Notes under the pieces: model-generated | The model's input: the letters and a program-made list of their open reading frames with translations, nothing else | Database searches by the model: none | Told to the model about the DNA's origin: nothing | Program-made: the position numbers and the translations under genes | Shown: positions 14,871-26,094 of the stretch, one piece after another | How the letters are laid out: each line of letters opens with the position of its first letter | Numbering within the stretch: the stretch's first letter is position 1 | Assembly (NCBI GenBank): GCA_920105625.2 | Contig: CAKKTE020000077.1 | Span: 1,178,001 to 1,242,000, forward strand | Source of the DNA: Clusia tigrina | Lineage: Eukaryota; Arthropoda; Insecta; Diptera; Clusiidae | Direction of reading: 5' to 3' | Length of the DNA stretch: 64,000 nucleotides

Positions 14871-17469
14871 AGAATAAGAAGACTCGGAGTATTTGTAACT
14901 TATTGACTGTCTCACAATCGGCGCATTTGAAGTCGCAGTGACTAAGTGACTAGATCCCGCTCTTCTTTAATCTTAATCTTATATGCCCGGTTGCTCTTAT
15001 TTCGCCCTTGTTTTTTATTGGTATTCACTGCGTGTGACGGTTCCCTCTGTTTCCAAGTATTAGAGCGGCGCCCCCGCATGGTAATTGGACATGAGCGATT
15101 CACACTTTTTTGTAGTCAGTAATTCCAACGAGGCAGAAACAGAGATTGCAAAAAAAATTCTCTATTACTCTGATATGAACGAAGAATAGAAAACTATCCA
15201 CATGCATGTGATTCTGCAGTTCGACCACAGATTGCTTAAACACTTCTCTATGTCTCTGGTGCCGCTGCCGGACTGGTCTTCCAATTTCTCCATGTAACAG
15301 GCCGGTTAAAAGATTTTAAAGAAGAGAAGGAAATCATTCTTTTTTCCGTATACTTCTGCTAGTTTCTAGACTCGCTCTATAAACGCTAGCGGGTCACGCT
15401 CTCCGTCAAAGGATGGGATCACAGTACTGTGTGCATCCGTTGTGTTGTTCATTCATTGCTGCTGGTGATTTAGAGCGATGCTGTGGTGTTCTGATTTTGT
15501 GGCGCGTGTCCTAGTGGCGAAGTTGTCCGGCGCGAGTGATTAATTCGCCCAAGTGAATATGTATGTCCGGCCCGTATAAATGGCTCGCTCAGGTCGTTGG
15601 AGATGCCTGATCGCTGATATTGTGCCGAGTATAAATTATGCATCGTAATCGGCTTTACCTCGCGGTTTATTGGAATATATATTTGGCGATGCCACAAGCT
15701 CTTCACGTTGGGGCTGCTGTTCCGAAAATAGTTCTCAATGCTGGGGCTGATGTTCATCAAACAAGAGTTCTTCACGCCAGCGCTTTTGGTCGCCAAAAGA
15801 ATTCTCACGCTAGCGCAGCTGTTCACCAAAAGAGACTGAGTACTCGAATGTTTTTATAGCTCAGCGGCTACTCACACACAATACGAGTATGTGTCGTGTC
15901 GCGATTGGCTATCCAAATGGTGTGATCAGAAAGCTCGATCTTTTTCTTTTAAATAGCCGCTAAGTGTTTTCGCCACGTGTTTTGCTCAGGAAGCAGTGGC
16001 GTAATGATCCTGCCATTGGCGGCAAATTTTCCTTTTACGAGGAACCAGTGGTTCCCTTTTTTATGGGCCGTAGTGGTGTTTTATGTAGGATCATAAACGC
16101 CTGAAAATGTATCCTCCTCACAATGCACAAAGAAATCAATTGATTTCATTTATGAAATAAGTCTTTCGGATTTATTTTTGAATATTTTTTTAAAAATATA
16201 ATTAATGTGCAATTTTGGAATAGTTTCGGATGAAGTGCTATTATAAGCAACTGTTATTCCAATGATAAGCGACTCTAAGTGCTCTTTTATAATTGCACAG
16301 AAGGCAGGTATATCGTCTGAATAGACGAGACAGATTTTGCCGATATAATCTTTTAAAACGTTAACAATTTATGTTTTAAAACGTTGTTGATTAATCTTTT
16401 AAAATGTGGACCGATTAATTTTTGAAAGGTAGCAGGGGCATTTCACAAACCATATGGTATTCACACAAATACGTTGTGCCAATTGCTGTGGAGAATGCGG
16501 TTTTATGAATACACCTTACTAATTTGTCGAATATGTCGTCGATATTCGAGAGGTCCTGTTATTGAATTTAGTTTTCGTTAATTAATAACAATACGCTATT
16601 CTTGCGACTGTCTGGGAACTACCCGACTTTGACTATTCGATTCCCTAATATGCATTTTTGATTTATCTGTTATATTAACTTCTACTATGTGTATCTATAG
16701 GATTTTGAGTATACCGGTGCTGCTTGCGGTTCTCGTCTTTTATTTCAAATGTAAAAAAATGTTAAATCATTGAATTGAATCAATGAAACAAGTGCTTGTA
16801 CTAATTTAAGACATTTATTTTTTATAATTTACAAAATTGTCTACTCGGATAAGGTCTAATAACTTCTATTGCGAAATTAAAAATAACTATTTATTGTATT
16901 CTTAAGGTTTCTTGAGTTATAATATTTTTCTTTAGAGGGATATATTGGAATAGCGAAATTAAACGTTACAAGCAGTCTTTCTTCATAATATATTGTGCAA
17001 TTTAGATCCTTTAATATATTATTGGCGATAAGTCTATCAACATTTCTTAGTAGTTTTGTTCTAAGAATACTAGTTTACAAAAAAAAATTAAAAATTTCTG
17101 TACATTCAATGCCATCATATTTTTCTTATGTATTTTGACCTACTGAACTCGAAAATCACAGTTAAACTACCATACCGATTAGAAAATACTGTTAGAAAAG
17201 ATTATTGGATTTTTGATTACCTTGCATTTGATATCGTGTGCGTCCAACTCGAGCTATAGCCTAAAAAGTGACATTCACAAGTCCATATCTCGGAAACCTA
17301 TCCATAGAAAATTACACCTTGGCTGTGAACTAGTGGTATTCACAGAAATAGTTTTTGAATCAAATTCAGATCAAAATCTTGAATTAAAATTTAATCATCG
17401 TGAATTCCCAGTTCAAGTATTGGAAAATCAAAACACAAATTCAAAACAAAATTTGGAATTAACAAGTAG
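14871..17469. other. Non-coding stretch with one small tandem repeat
   Basis: No gene is supported. The part at 15400-16100 is richer in GC than the rest and may be a remnant LTR. From about 16100 the sequence is AT-rich without recognisable features. The small open frame at 15638-15859 lies over the tandem repeat and is not considered a gene. Confidence 0.5.
15696..15834 (+). repeat. Four degenerate ~35-bp tandem units
   Basis: Units start near 15696, 15731, 15767 and 15801. Each has the scheme (G)TTCTCACGCTGG-GCTG-TGTTC-CCAAAAGA with considerable divergence. The spacing is 34-36 bp. It may be an LTR enhancer-type repeat. Confidence 0.65.
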
Positions 17470-20400
17470 CTTCTTCAAGATTACCGTGAAGGAAAGCAGT
17501 CTTCACATCAAATTGATAAATCTCAAAATTGTGTTGTGCTGCAATGGGTAAAATTTTTCTAATAGATTCATACCTTACTACAGGCACAGACAACGTAGTC
17601 ATATAGATTTCCAAAGATTTTAAAAAAATGGTGGCACTTTATCAAAAGCTTTACTGGGCACACATACAAGTCACGAAAAAAGCAAGTTTTCTCTCCCAAT
17701 TTCTCATTTAAACAAAGACTCCATCCCAGTAGGGGTCTTTTTTTATATTCATATATTTCATAATATTTCAATCATTATTATTTATTTTATAATGATTTTT
17801 AAATTTGTTTTTTCTAATTTTTCTCAGTCTTTGTATTGCTTTCAGATTTATCGCATTTATTGTTTCCAAAAACCTAACTTTCTTTTGAAGTTCTTTGTAA
17901 ACAATTTCCAGTTTTGCCAATTCAGATATGTAATAAGATATGTTTTTCTTATGCTTATTACATGTTCTACAAACTGCGCCGGCACTTCATTGAAATCTTG
18001 TTCTCCGTCATAAATTTGATCTATAAGATTGCCATTTCCTTAATTATTTTGATCCTCTGTGAATAACGACAAAGAAGGAATCGCTTTTGGGAAAAGTTTC
18101 CTTTTTTACAGAAGAACCCACAAATTATATTTTTCCGAACCTATTGGAGGACATTTGAATAACCTTATTTTTTCAGACGGAGAGCTTTTTCATAACTTAA
18201 TAGAACACCTTTTCCGTTTTGTTTACATCTAGGAACCAATAAGAAGTAAAAAAAAATTTTAAAATCAAAAATCAATTTCGAGCCTAATAAATATCACCCG
18301 CTTGAAATTTCCTGTTGGGCTCTATGCTTACGATCAAAATAGTTGTGAGTATAAACATGAGAATTGATGCTATTCAAACTCGTATTTTTCACTGTTTTAA
18401 GTTTTCATTACGATCGGAGATTGTCGTGCTTGCTTGTTCATTTAGCGTACGAAGTGAAAAACGAACATCGCGTGATGGCTGCACAGCTTTTGCCAGAGCG
18501 CAAAGTTATTGCTCTCTTGATTTGCCATATTGGTGTGTATTTTGCACACTCTCACGTTTCTCTTCTTCTCTGGGGCTCATATGTGTTTGTGCGATAAGTC
18601 GACAAAAGCTAACTTTAGTCGACAAATTTTGGAACACTTATTTTCAAAGCATTTGGAAATCTATATGACTACGTTGTCTGTGCTACAGGTGAGGAAATCT
18701 CACCATAGGCGACACCAAACTTCTGTGAACAGCCTCTTGCGACGAGCCTCGCCTTATATCTTTCAATCTCGCCATTCACTTTGTACTTCTGCTTGAAGAG
18801 CCACCGATTTGTGATGACGTGTTTAGCTTTGATGAGGGACTGTAGCTCCCACGTATTATTTCTATGATGTGAATCAATCTCTTCCTTAATCGCTCCCAGC
18901 CACCTTTCAGAATCACCACTTTTCATTACCTCTTCCAGAGTTACAGGCTCCAATTCGCTTATGGAAACCTTAGCTAGTTTCACTTCCTCTTCATCATTGC
19001 TCTGCTTTGAACCTTTTCGAGTGCTGTATGGGCTTCGTGGAATTACCAATCTCGGATTCTTATATATTTTCTTGTCATCTTTCTTCTCTTTCTTCACAGT
19101 CAGTTCGGTCTTCCGAAAACCCAGTTTTCTCTTGCTCATCAATTATTTGCAATTCTGTGATTTCGTGAATTTTCTCTCTATTCTCGTTGAAAATCACATC
19201 TCTTCAGACCAAAATTCTTCTACCAGCTCATCAAGAATTTCATAGCGTTCTTTTCCCATTTGGTGCGCTGCTCTTTTGGAATATGCACATAAACTTCACT
19301 GGCAAAAAGTTTAAGAGCTGCAATTGAAAGCTTGCAGCCGAACCATTTTATTTACGGCGTTACTCCACCGATAACATCTGATGTGGTTCGATTCTTCAAA
19401 TAAACTGCTGTATTCGTTGTTTCGGCCGACAGATACAATCGTAGTTGTCGTTCAAACAACATCACTTTAGCGTTCTCAACAATCATTCGATTTTGTTTTT
19501 CGATGAATCCATTTTGTTCAGCAGCTCTCTATGTTGTAGTTTTGTACCTGATTCCTTTCGAGAAAAGGCTCTCTAACTCGTTGCAAAACTCCAAACCACC
19601 ATCATATCACAGCCTTTTGATGTTGTGTCTGTCAGCTTCCAGCTCGGAGTAAAAATGTATAAGATTGTTCAAACCATTTGTCTTCTTTTTCAGAAAATAA
19701 TCGAAGCAAAATCTGAAAAACTCGTCTTTAAATAACATGAAATAATTAGCGCCATCTATAGAAGGTGGTGTGCTCAATTTGCCAGGTTTTGATGCTCGTC
19801 TTGCAGCCGATTTCGGAAAACTTAAACGGTGCTGCTTTCCAAATGCACAATCCTCGCAAAAAAGGCCCCTGCAAACGTGCGGTCAATTTCATCAACGATT
19901 TCCACAGCTTCAGCGAGCCAGATGTCACAACATTCAGCTCAGCAGTGTTAATTGTTTTAATATTAGTTTTGTACAGCCTATTTTCGCATTCACCAGCAGC
20001 AATAATTGAATCCTCTTTTACGAATCTAAACCGTTGACCACCTCCTTCAAACACAACTTTCATACCTTTTTCTGTTGATCTAGATACAGATATGAAATTC
20101 CGATCAAGATCTGAAACTAATAAAACACCTTTCATAACGTGCACTAAGCTGGAAGACACCAACTCTAGCAACATAAATAAGTGCAAGCTTTGAATTGTTG
20201 ATGACTTTGGCTTTGGTTGGTGTTTATTTGACTCCTTCCGAACAATGAGCGAGTGGCGGCCTCTATCATTATGATGCTTAAGATTTTCGCAATTACCATC
20301 GGCTACTTCTGTTCAAGACTCATGTCTTTCAACCTTTTTGCCAGCGATGTAACTCTAACAATAAAATTTGCCATACCAGTTGATACATTTTGCAGAGTAT

Positions 20401-20640
20401 TTGTGCAGATTGCTCACTTCTTTCGGAATGAACAGATTTCAATCCAGGCTACATTTCTGCTGCAGTGTAACATTCAGTTAAGTATTTGAACTGCTTAAAT
20501 TCTAAAACTCTCATGATAAATGCTTGAGCCTCAGCATCCTTGTCAACCCATGCTGCAGTATTAGTGGTAGGCTTCGCCACGGTGCCTAAAATATACGGCT
20601 TCAGTTTTTTCCTTGTCATGTCAATTTCCATTTAACGGCG
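17470..20640 (-). pseudogene. copia-type gag-pol remnant (gag, protease, part of reverse transcriptase)
   Basis: Read leftwards, 20449-20631 is the copia gag start (LKPYILGTVAKPT, AAWVDKDAEAQAFIMR, FKYLTECYTAAEM). The piece 19746-20186 is the protease to pre-integrase region (SLVHVMKGVLLVSDLDRNFI, LWKSLMKL). At 18690-19142 the reverse transcriptase begins (WLGAIKEEIDSHHRNNTWEL, NRWLFKQKYKVNGEIERYKA, RLVARGCSQKFG), and it resumes at 17470-17577 with FDVKTAFLHGNLEE. Between these reverse transcriptase parts sits the insertion 17585-18682. The integrase region is represented only by scattered stretches around 19250-19740. Many stops and shifts make it a pseudogene. The 3' half of pol and the LTRs are absent. 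Confidence 0.88.
17585..18682 (-). mobile_element. 1098-bp terminal-inverted-repeat DNA element inserted in copia, P-like candidate
   Basis: The two ends are perfect 31-bp inverted repeats starting CACAGACAACGTAGTC. They are flanked by the direct repeat CTACAGG (17578-17584 and 18683-18689), a 7-bp target duplication, and removing one copy plus the element joins the copia frame without loss. Inside, the minus strand holds decayed coding traces: KAIPSL around 18085, like the end of a THAP DNA-binding domain, then a Lys/Leu-rich coiled-coil stretch (ELAKLEIVYKELQKK) around 17900. THAP plus coiled coil is the N-terminal plan of P-element transposases. No catalytic part remains, so this would be a non-autonomous deletion derivative. 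The ends and duplication are seen directly; the P-superfamily call is an inference. Confidence 0.85.
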
Positions 20641-21265
20641 CCATAATTAATTGTTTTTTTTTAATTATAAATTTTAATTTGTAATAAATACAAAAGAAAA
20701 TCTTAAAAACTAGCATTAGCGATTAAGGCCTTCCCCTACTTATTCTAAATTTCTTTATTTATTTAATTATTTTTTAAAACTATTTTTTAACTGAGGTTTA
20801 CAAAGTTTTTTTTTTATTGAAAAATTATTTGATTAAATTGTATTATATCAAATAAAAAAAAACAATTTTAGTTTTATTATAATGCTATTAAGAGCTTTAT
20901 GTTTGCATAAGTAGGTTCAACTAGAAAGTCTATGATATTTTGATAATTGATAGTTATACCCATTAAAACGATGATTACTCTTGATTCTGCCATTTTCTTA
21001 AACCTCAGTTATCGGAGTTAACTTTAGAAAATTCTTATAATTTAAGCATATAAAAAAATTATTAGCAGTTTACGAACACTGCTTCTGGGCCCATAAACAG
21101 TTGTGAATTTTATTAAAATATGCGTGCTCACAATGAAATACAATAACGGAGTCCATTTGTTAAAAATGCGCACAAGTCAAAAAGGCAAAAGAAAACGATA
21201 GCACATAATGTAAAATAAGTAAATAATAGTAACAGTGAAAACAGGTGATATATAGAGACAAAGGA
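20641..21265. other. AT-rich stretch, no gene recognised
   Basis: Strongly AT-rich sequence upstream of the copia gag, possibly leader or LTR of that element, with no second copy in the window to prove it. Confidence 0.4.
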
Positions 21266-21564
21266 GAATAAACAGGTTTAATTTGGTGGGGTAAATTTTC
21301 TAGTCTCAGGTTGCGGACAGTCGGTTTTTCTTTTGACGTAATGTAGAATCCTTCGGGTTTGTCGTTTCATACCATTATTCACCCTTCAAAGAGATTCTCA
21401 ATCAACATTTAACCTACTGAAAGTTTAACGTGATTGAGAATTATTTAATACAAAAGAACATTACAAACGTTCAAAATCTGATTCGCCTACTATGAGTTAT
21501 TTTATATTTTTAACAAAAGATTTTGTGTGGGTGAAATTTGTCATGGATAAATTTCATCTTCACA
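21266..21564 (-). repeat. gypsy-2 3' LTR, left part missing
   Basis: It starts on the minus strand as TGTGAAGATGAAATTT at 21564 and matches the right LTR down to about 21266. The R/U5 part with its AATAAA (present at about 25730 in the other LTR) is not found to the left, so this copy is truncated. Confidence 0.8.
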
Positions 21565-21575
21565 CTCCCTCCTTA
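21565..21575 (-). other. gypsy-2 polypurine tract
   Basis: The minus strand reads TAAGGAGGGAG directly before the LTR start TGTGAAG, the expected place for the plus-strand primer. Confidence 0.65.
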
Positions 21576-22024
21576 CTTAGCGGAAGATGGAAAACTTAGG
21601 CTTGTGGCGTGTCAGTGGAGCAGTGTGTCAAGGCCTTACCTATCAACGGTCGTGCAGTACGGCTTCAACTCGCTGATATAAACCATTTTGGTCTGTTTAT
21701 TCCCCTCTTGTGACAACTAAACGATCACATGTGGAATGAAGCTCTTCATTTTAAACGGTCTGTCGTAATGTGGGGCTAGCTTGGCGGCGAAGTTGTCGGT
21801 AGCTGTTGACAAATGGTGTTGCTTAGCTACTACCAATTGGCCCAAATCCGGTTTCCATGGTCTGCGATAAGATTGTAATATCTCCGTTGATCCTGTGCTG
21901 CTCGTTCTAGGACTTCACCAATTGGTATGCTTCCTTTAGTTGACCCACTCGATCATTGGGTGTTTGCTGCCGTTGTACAGTACCTATCGTGGTCTCATCA
22001 TACAGCGTTTTCGGAAAGCGCGAC

Positions 22025-24528
22025 TCACGGCACTGTACTGGGAAAACGGGACTGTAGCCTGTTGTTTCCGAAACACTGGAGTTGATAGCTAGTCAGTTCT
22101 GGCAGCAAGTCATTCCACTTCTGATTGCCCGTAAAGTGGGCGATCATAGTTTTCACCATACGGTTGGTGCGTTCGACCGGGTTCTCCTGTGGTGTGTATG
22201 GTGCGGTGAACTGGTGTCTAATGCCGTAATCGTTCAGAAATCGCTGGAAAGCTCGATTTGTAAACTGTGAGCTATCGGTAACCAACACTTTTGGGACTCC
22301 GAAGCGAGCCATGGCGCGTTCCCGAAAATCCCGTTGTAGCGTCTCAGTGGTGGCTTTGCGGAGTGGGACCATGTCAGTCCACTTGGTGAACTTATCATGG
22401 AAAACTACCAGCATCGTATTTCCATGTATTAAGCGGTAGTGGTCCCACAAAGTCGGCACATAAAATGGTCCACGGCTCTTCTGGAATCTGCGTCAGAATC
22501 TGTCCAGCAGTTTGTTGTTAACTGCACTTATATTGTTGACAGATCTTACACTGACGCACGTAGCGTCTTGTGTTCCGGAACAAATCTGGCCGGTAGTAGC
22601 GGTTTGTAATCCAAGCTATGGTTTTCCGGATGCCCAGGTGTAATACTGTTGGTGCGTCGTTGTTCTCTCTCAGTATACGTTCTCTTAACGGCTTCGGCAC
22701 ACACAACTTCCACGGAGCGCAGTCCTCATCACCGGTGCGATTAGGGATGTGACGCTACAGCTGCTTGCTTTCAATCGTATAGTCTGCAAACTTGGCAGGC
22801 TGAGCTATCACTTTCGCTTTCCGCTTTCCGGGTTGCGTTGACAACGCGTCAGCTATTACGTTTAACTTGCCTTTCATATATTGTACTTCGAAAGAATGCT
22901 GCTGGAGTTCCAGTGCCCACCTTGCTATGCGTCCTGAAGGGCTTTCAATCGAATTGAGCCACGTCAATGACAGTCACCCCAGACTATAGCCAGTTAATTC
23001 CTTCTCTGTGGGGGAGTAGTTCTGCTCAGCTGTGTCAGGGAGTAGTTCTGTTCAAATGTCTGCTAGCACAGGCTATTAAACGTTTCTCTCCCTCTATCTT
23101 CTGTATAAGCACTGTGCCTAGGCCGTAATTGCTAGCATCCGTCTGCAACGTAAATTTCTGTGCAAAATCTGACATGCAAGGACTGGCACTTCAGTTAGTT
23201 TTCGCTTTAGTGTTTCGAAAGCTTCCTGCGTAGTATCATCCCACTTGAAGTGTTTCCCCTTTTTCAGGAGTGAAATCAACGGGTATAGTCTTCGCGAAAC
23301 GTCTCAGCTCGCGTACGTTTTGGGGAGCTTTTAGTTCTCGTATGGCCGCAATTTTATCCGGATCTGTGTGTATACCCTGTTCACTCACTAAGTAAGTGGC
23401 CTAGGTACTTCAATTCTTTCCGAAAGAACGCGCACTTGTCCTGGTTAGGTTTCAGGTTAGCGTTCCTAAGTCGGAAGACCTCACTCAGATTTTTTTGATA
23501 TTCTTCCAGTGTTCTTCCAGTCATTAAGATGTCGTCAAGGTAAGCATATGCATTTGGTTCCATGTCGGGACCTATTACCTAGTCCAGGGCCCGCTGTAAC
23601 ATCGCCGGTGCAGAGTGTAAGCCAAACGGCATGACTCTCCACTAGAAGAGTCCTCTGCCGGGTACTGTGGACGCTGTGTATTTCTTGCTATTTTCTTCCA
23701 TGGGGATCTGCCAATAACCGGTCGCGGTTGGTGATATATTTGGCTTCACGTAAGCGGCCCAGAATGTGGTGAATGCGTGGTAAGGGGTACGCATCGGAAA
23801 TAGAACACGCATTCAATTGTCGGTAATCCACGCATAGTCGCCACCTGCTATCCTTCTTCCGCACCAACACGATTGGTGCGCTATGGGGCTGTGTGAAGTC
23901 TCTATACAGCCTTTTGATAAAAGTTCATCTATTTCGGCATTGATGAGTGCTTGCTGTGCCCGGTTCCTGGGGTAGTATCTCTGTTTGATGGACCTGTCGT
24001 CCTTCATGATGATTTTATAGCTCTTAAGGTTGGACACGCCTGGCGTTTCGTCGAACTTACCCATCTCAGCGGACAGAACTGTTTCGATAGCAGCTTCCTC
24101 AGTGATGGTCTCTTCTCATATGGTCGTACACAATGCAAGGTCCGGAGTTTACACCCCACCGGTCTGGGGCTCCAAAGTGACTTGTTGGTCCCCGAACTTG
24201 ATAGTTGTTTCCTGCTTCACCAGGAGTCGGGCATCGTGAGTAGTTCCATGTTGCATGCCCTCTCTCCAAGCTTTACTTCTACCCTCAGTGCCTCCGTTAT
24301 ATTCGGCGTGTGGCCGTCTGCCATTCGTGTTCTGAATAATGTTGGGATTACCCTACCGGTGGTAGTACGTAGTTGTTGGGCGAACCGTTCGTTAATAAAG
24401 CCCCGTGTGGCTGCGGTGTCGATCGTGGCGATGGTTGCGTGTGTACCCAGAGTGACGGTTGCACTTATACACTGTCCATCGCAACATAATGCGCTTATTG
24501 TGAGTGAGGCCTGTTGGCGATACGCCAT
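22025..24528 (-). pseudogene. pol: gypsy-2 pol, broken into many pieces
   Basis: Minus-strand pieces keep the pol order. At 24217-24528 is the protease region (TIATIDTAATRGFINE), with DTAA where the family has DTGA or DSGA. At 23813-24064 and 23688-23870 are the reverse transcriptase fingers (CVDYRQLNACSISDAYPLPRI) and at 23381-23563 the active site (YAYLDDILMTGRTLEEY). At 22755-22967 is the RNase H end (VQYMKGKLNVIADALS), at 22518-22706 the integrase zinc region (HLGIRKTIAWITNRYYRPDL, CKICQQYKC) and at 22025-22459 the core (FTKWTDMVPL, VTDSSQFTN, PQENPVERTNR). At least seven frameshifts or stops separate them, so the gene is dead. The altered protease motif also argues against activity. Confidence 0.9.
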
Positions 24529-25100
24529 GCCGCATTGCTGGTGGCTGTCTTGCCTGTTTCCCTTTGCATCCTGTCTTCACGCCTCTTTCGTGGTCTCGAG
24601 GAGGTATTCGCTCGACTCGGGGCTGCTCTAAAGCCATTCGGCGTGTGTCATGGTGTGTGTCGCGGTCACTACGTCTGCCCTCGAGATCTTCTGTCTTCTC
24701 AATAAGCTCTTCCAGAGTCCCGAAATCCTTGCGACCTATGTGTGTAACCAGCTTGTAGCATCAGGTTTTGGACCTCCACCACGTAGTCTTTGAAAGTTTC
24801 CTTCGGTGGTTGCAACCGCTGCCGGATCTCATCCGCCAACTTCTCGAAATAGCGTGCCGGCAAGAACAACTTCAAAAAGTCTTGAATGTGGCGCACTCAG
24901 CCCAGGCGCGGTTATTATTCCGGAACCAGAGGAGTGCACGATCCGTCAGGAGTTCCGGCATTGTACGTGGAAGCATGTCTCGATTAAGGCCTTGCACCTC
25001 TGACAGCTCTTCCACTCGTTCAAGGAACCCCAGTGGATCACGACCGCCATCCAACTTGATCGACCATTTGCTTTCATGGTCTATGACAGTCGTATAGTGA
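24217..25100 (-). pseudogene. gag: gypsy-2 gag, broken
   Basis: Pieces at 24872-25054 (DGGRDPLGFLERVEELSEVQG, ALLWFRNNNRAWAE) and 24699-24896 (FLKLFLPARYFEKLADEIRQR, ETFKDYVVEVQNLMLQAGY) match the capsid-type gag of Ty3/gypsy elements of the kind with LWFRN and FLP..Y motifs. A C-terminal zinc region should lie near 24540-24640 but is scrambled by frame changes. Read leftwards it leads into the protease fragment, so gag and pol were probably adjacent or fused. Confidence 0.75.
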
Positions 25101-25598
25101 TTGGCATCTCTATGATGGGAGTCGGGTAATGTCGTCTGCAGGTTATCCCGTGATGTACTTGGTTCTTCTTGGCAAAAATTTACAAAGTTGGCCGATAGAC
25201 GACGTTGTTCATCGTGTGTATTGAAACGTTAGGATTTCCTCTCTATTGATTCTAGTCTGGAATTTTTTTGTTCGTTTTCCATTTCAGCAAGACGACTCTC
25301 CTGTTCTTCGCTCGCGTTGTTTGCCAGCTCCACTAGCCTCCTTCGAAGTTCGTCCATTGTTTCCGTCGAGTCTACACCGAACTCGATGGCGTATGCCACT
25401 AGTTGCTCTTTTCAGAGTGTTGATCCAGCTTGTTTTTACCATTTCTTCTTTTAAGCAATCCTTGCGGTATTCGGTGGTCCTTGATTCCTGATGTCCGGAT
25501 CTTTGATATCCTGGACCCTTGATGTCCTGTGATTTGTTTTTATCGGAGTCCTGTGATAATCTTACAAGAGTTCTGTTATTTTTTTTTTTTTACCAGAT

Positions 25599-25615
25599 TC
25601 CCTGCTCGGGCGCCA
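25599..25615 (-). other. gypsy-2 primer binding site
   Basis: The minus strand reads TGGCGCCCGAGCAGGGA. It starts with TGG as expected for pairing with a tRNA CCA end and lies next to the inferred LTR end. It resembles the lysine-tRNA type of primer site; that assignment is from memory. Confidence 0.65.
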
Positions 25616-25616
25616 C

Positions 25617-26094
25617 TTTAACGAACCTTTCAGAGCCGGGGTATGCTCAGCGGTTTCCGGGGTTCGTCAACAGAATATCCTTCTCACTTGCTATTTCATT
25701 GAGTGTACTTCTGAGCTTTTCTCTGTTTTATTTACTGATATCTGAGATAAAGTCACAAATCCACCGGTACTCACTCTTACAGGTCCTTTTGCATATTTCT
25801 TTTTCGCTTAATTTGGTTGGGTAACTTTTGTAGTCTCAGGTTGCGCACAGTCGGTTTCTTTTTTGACGTAATGTACAATCCTTCGGGTTTGTCGTTTCGT
25901 ACCATCCACCCTTCAAAGAGATTCTCAATTAACATTTAACCTAGTGAAAGTTTAACGTGATTGAGAATTATTTCATACAAAAGAACGTTACAAACGAAGC
26001 CAAAATCTGATTCGCCTACTTTGAGTTCTTTTATATTTTTAACAAAAGATTTTGTGTGGGTGAATTTTTTCAGTGGATAAATTTCATCTTCACA
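25617..26094 (-). repeat. gypsy-2 5' LTR
   Basis: The outer edge (TGTGAAGATG on the minus strand) is at 26094. The stretch 25805-26094 matches the 3' LTR. The inner part down to the primer site contains AATAAA near 25730, consistent with an R region, but it has no partner in the window, so the inner boundary is inferred from the primer site. Confidence 0.7.

Larger units (their letters stand above)
21266..26094 (-). mobile_element. gypsy-2: decayed Ty3/gypsy retrotransposon
   Basis: Related sequences at 21266-21564 and about 25805-26094 are the shared parts of two LTRs in direct orientation. Between them, read leftwards, are a primer site, gag, protease, reverse transcriptase, RNase H and integrase pieces. 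LTR divergence is visibly greater than in gypsy-1, and every coding piece is interrupted. The 5' LTR appears to continue to about 25617, next to the primer site, but the 3' LTR lacks that inner part, so its left end has been lost. Confidence 0.9.

Noticed and set aside
15638..15859. 73-aa frame with repeated HVGAA/NAGAD-like words
   Set aside because: Explained by the underlying 35-bp tandem repeat; no start context or homology.
17213..17551. 112-aa plus-strand frame
   Set aside because: Its 3' third is antisense to copia reverse transcriptase (FDVKTAFLHGNLEE); the rest is low-complexity AT-rich sequence.
23951..24631. 226-aa plus-strand open frame
   Set aside because: Antisense to gypsy-2 gag and protease pieces; no motif of its own.
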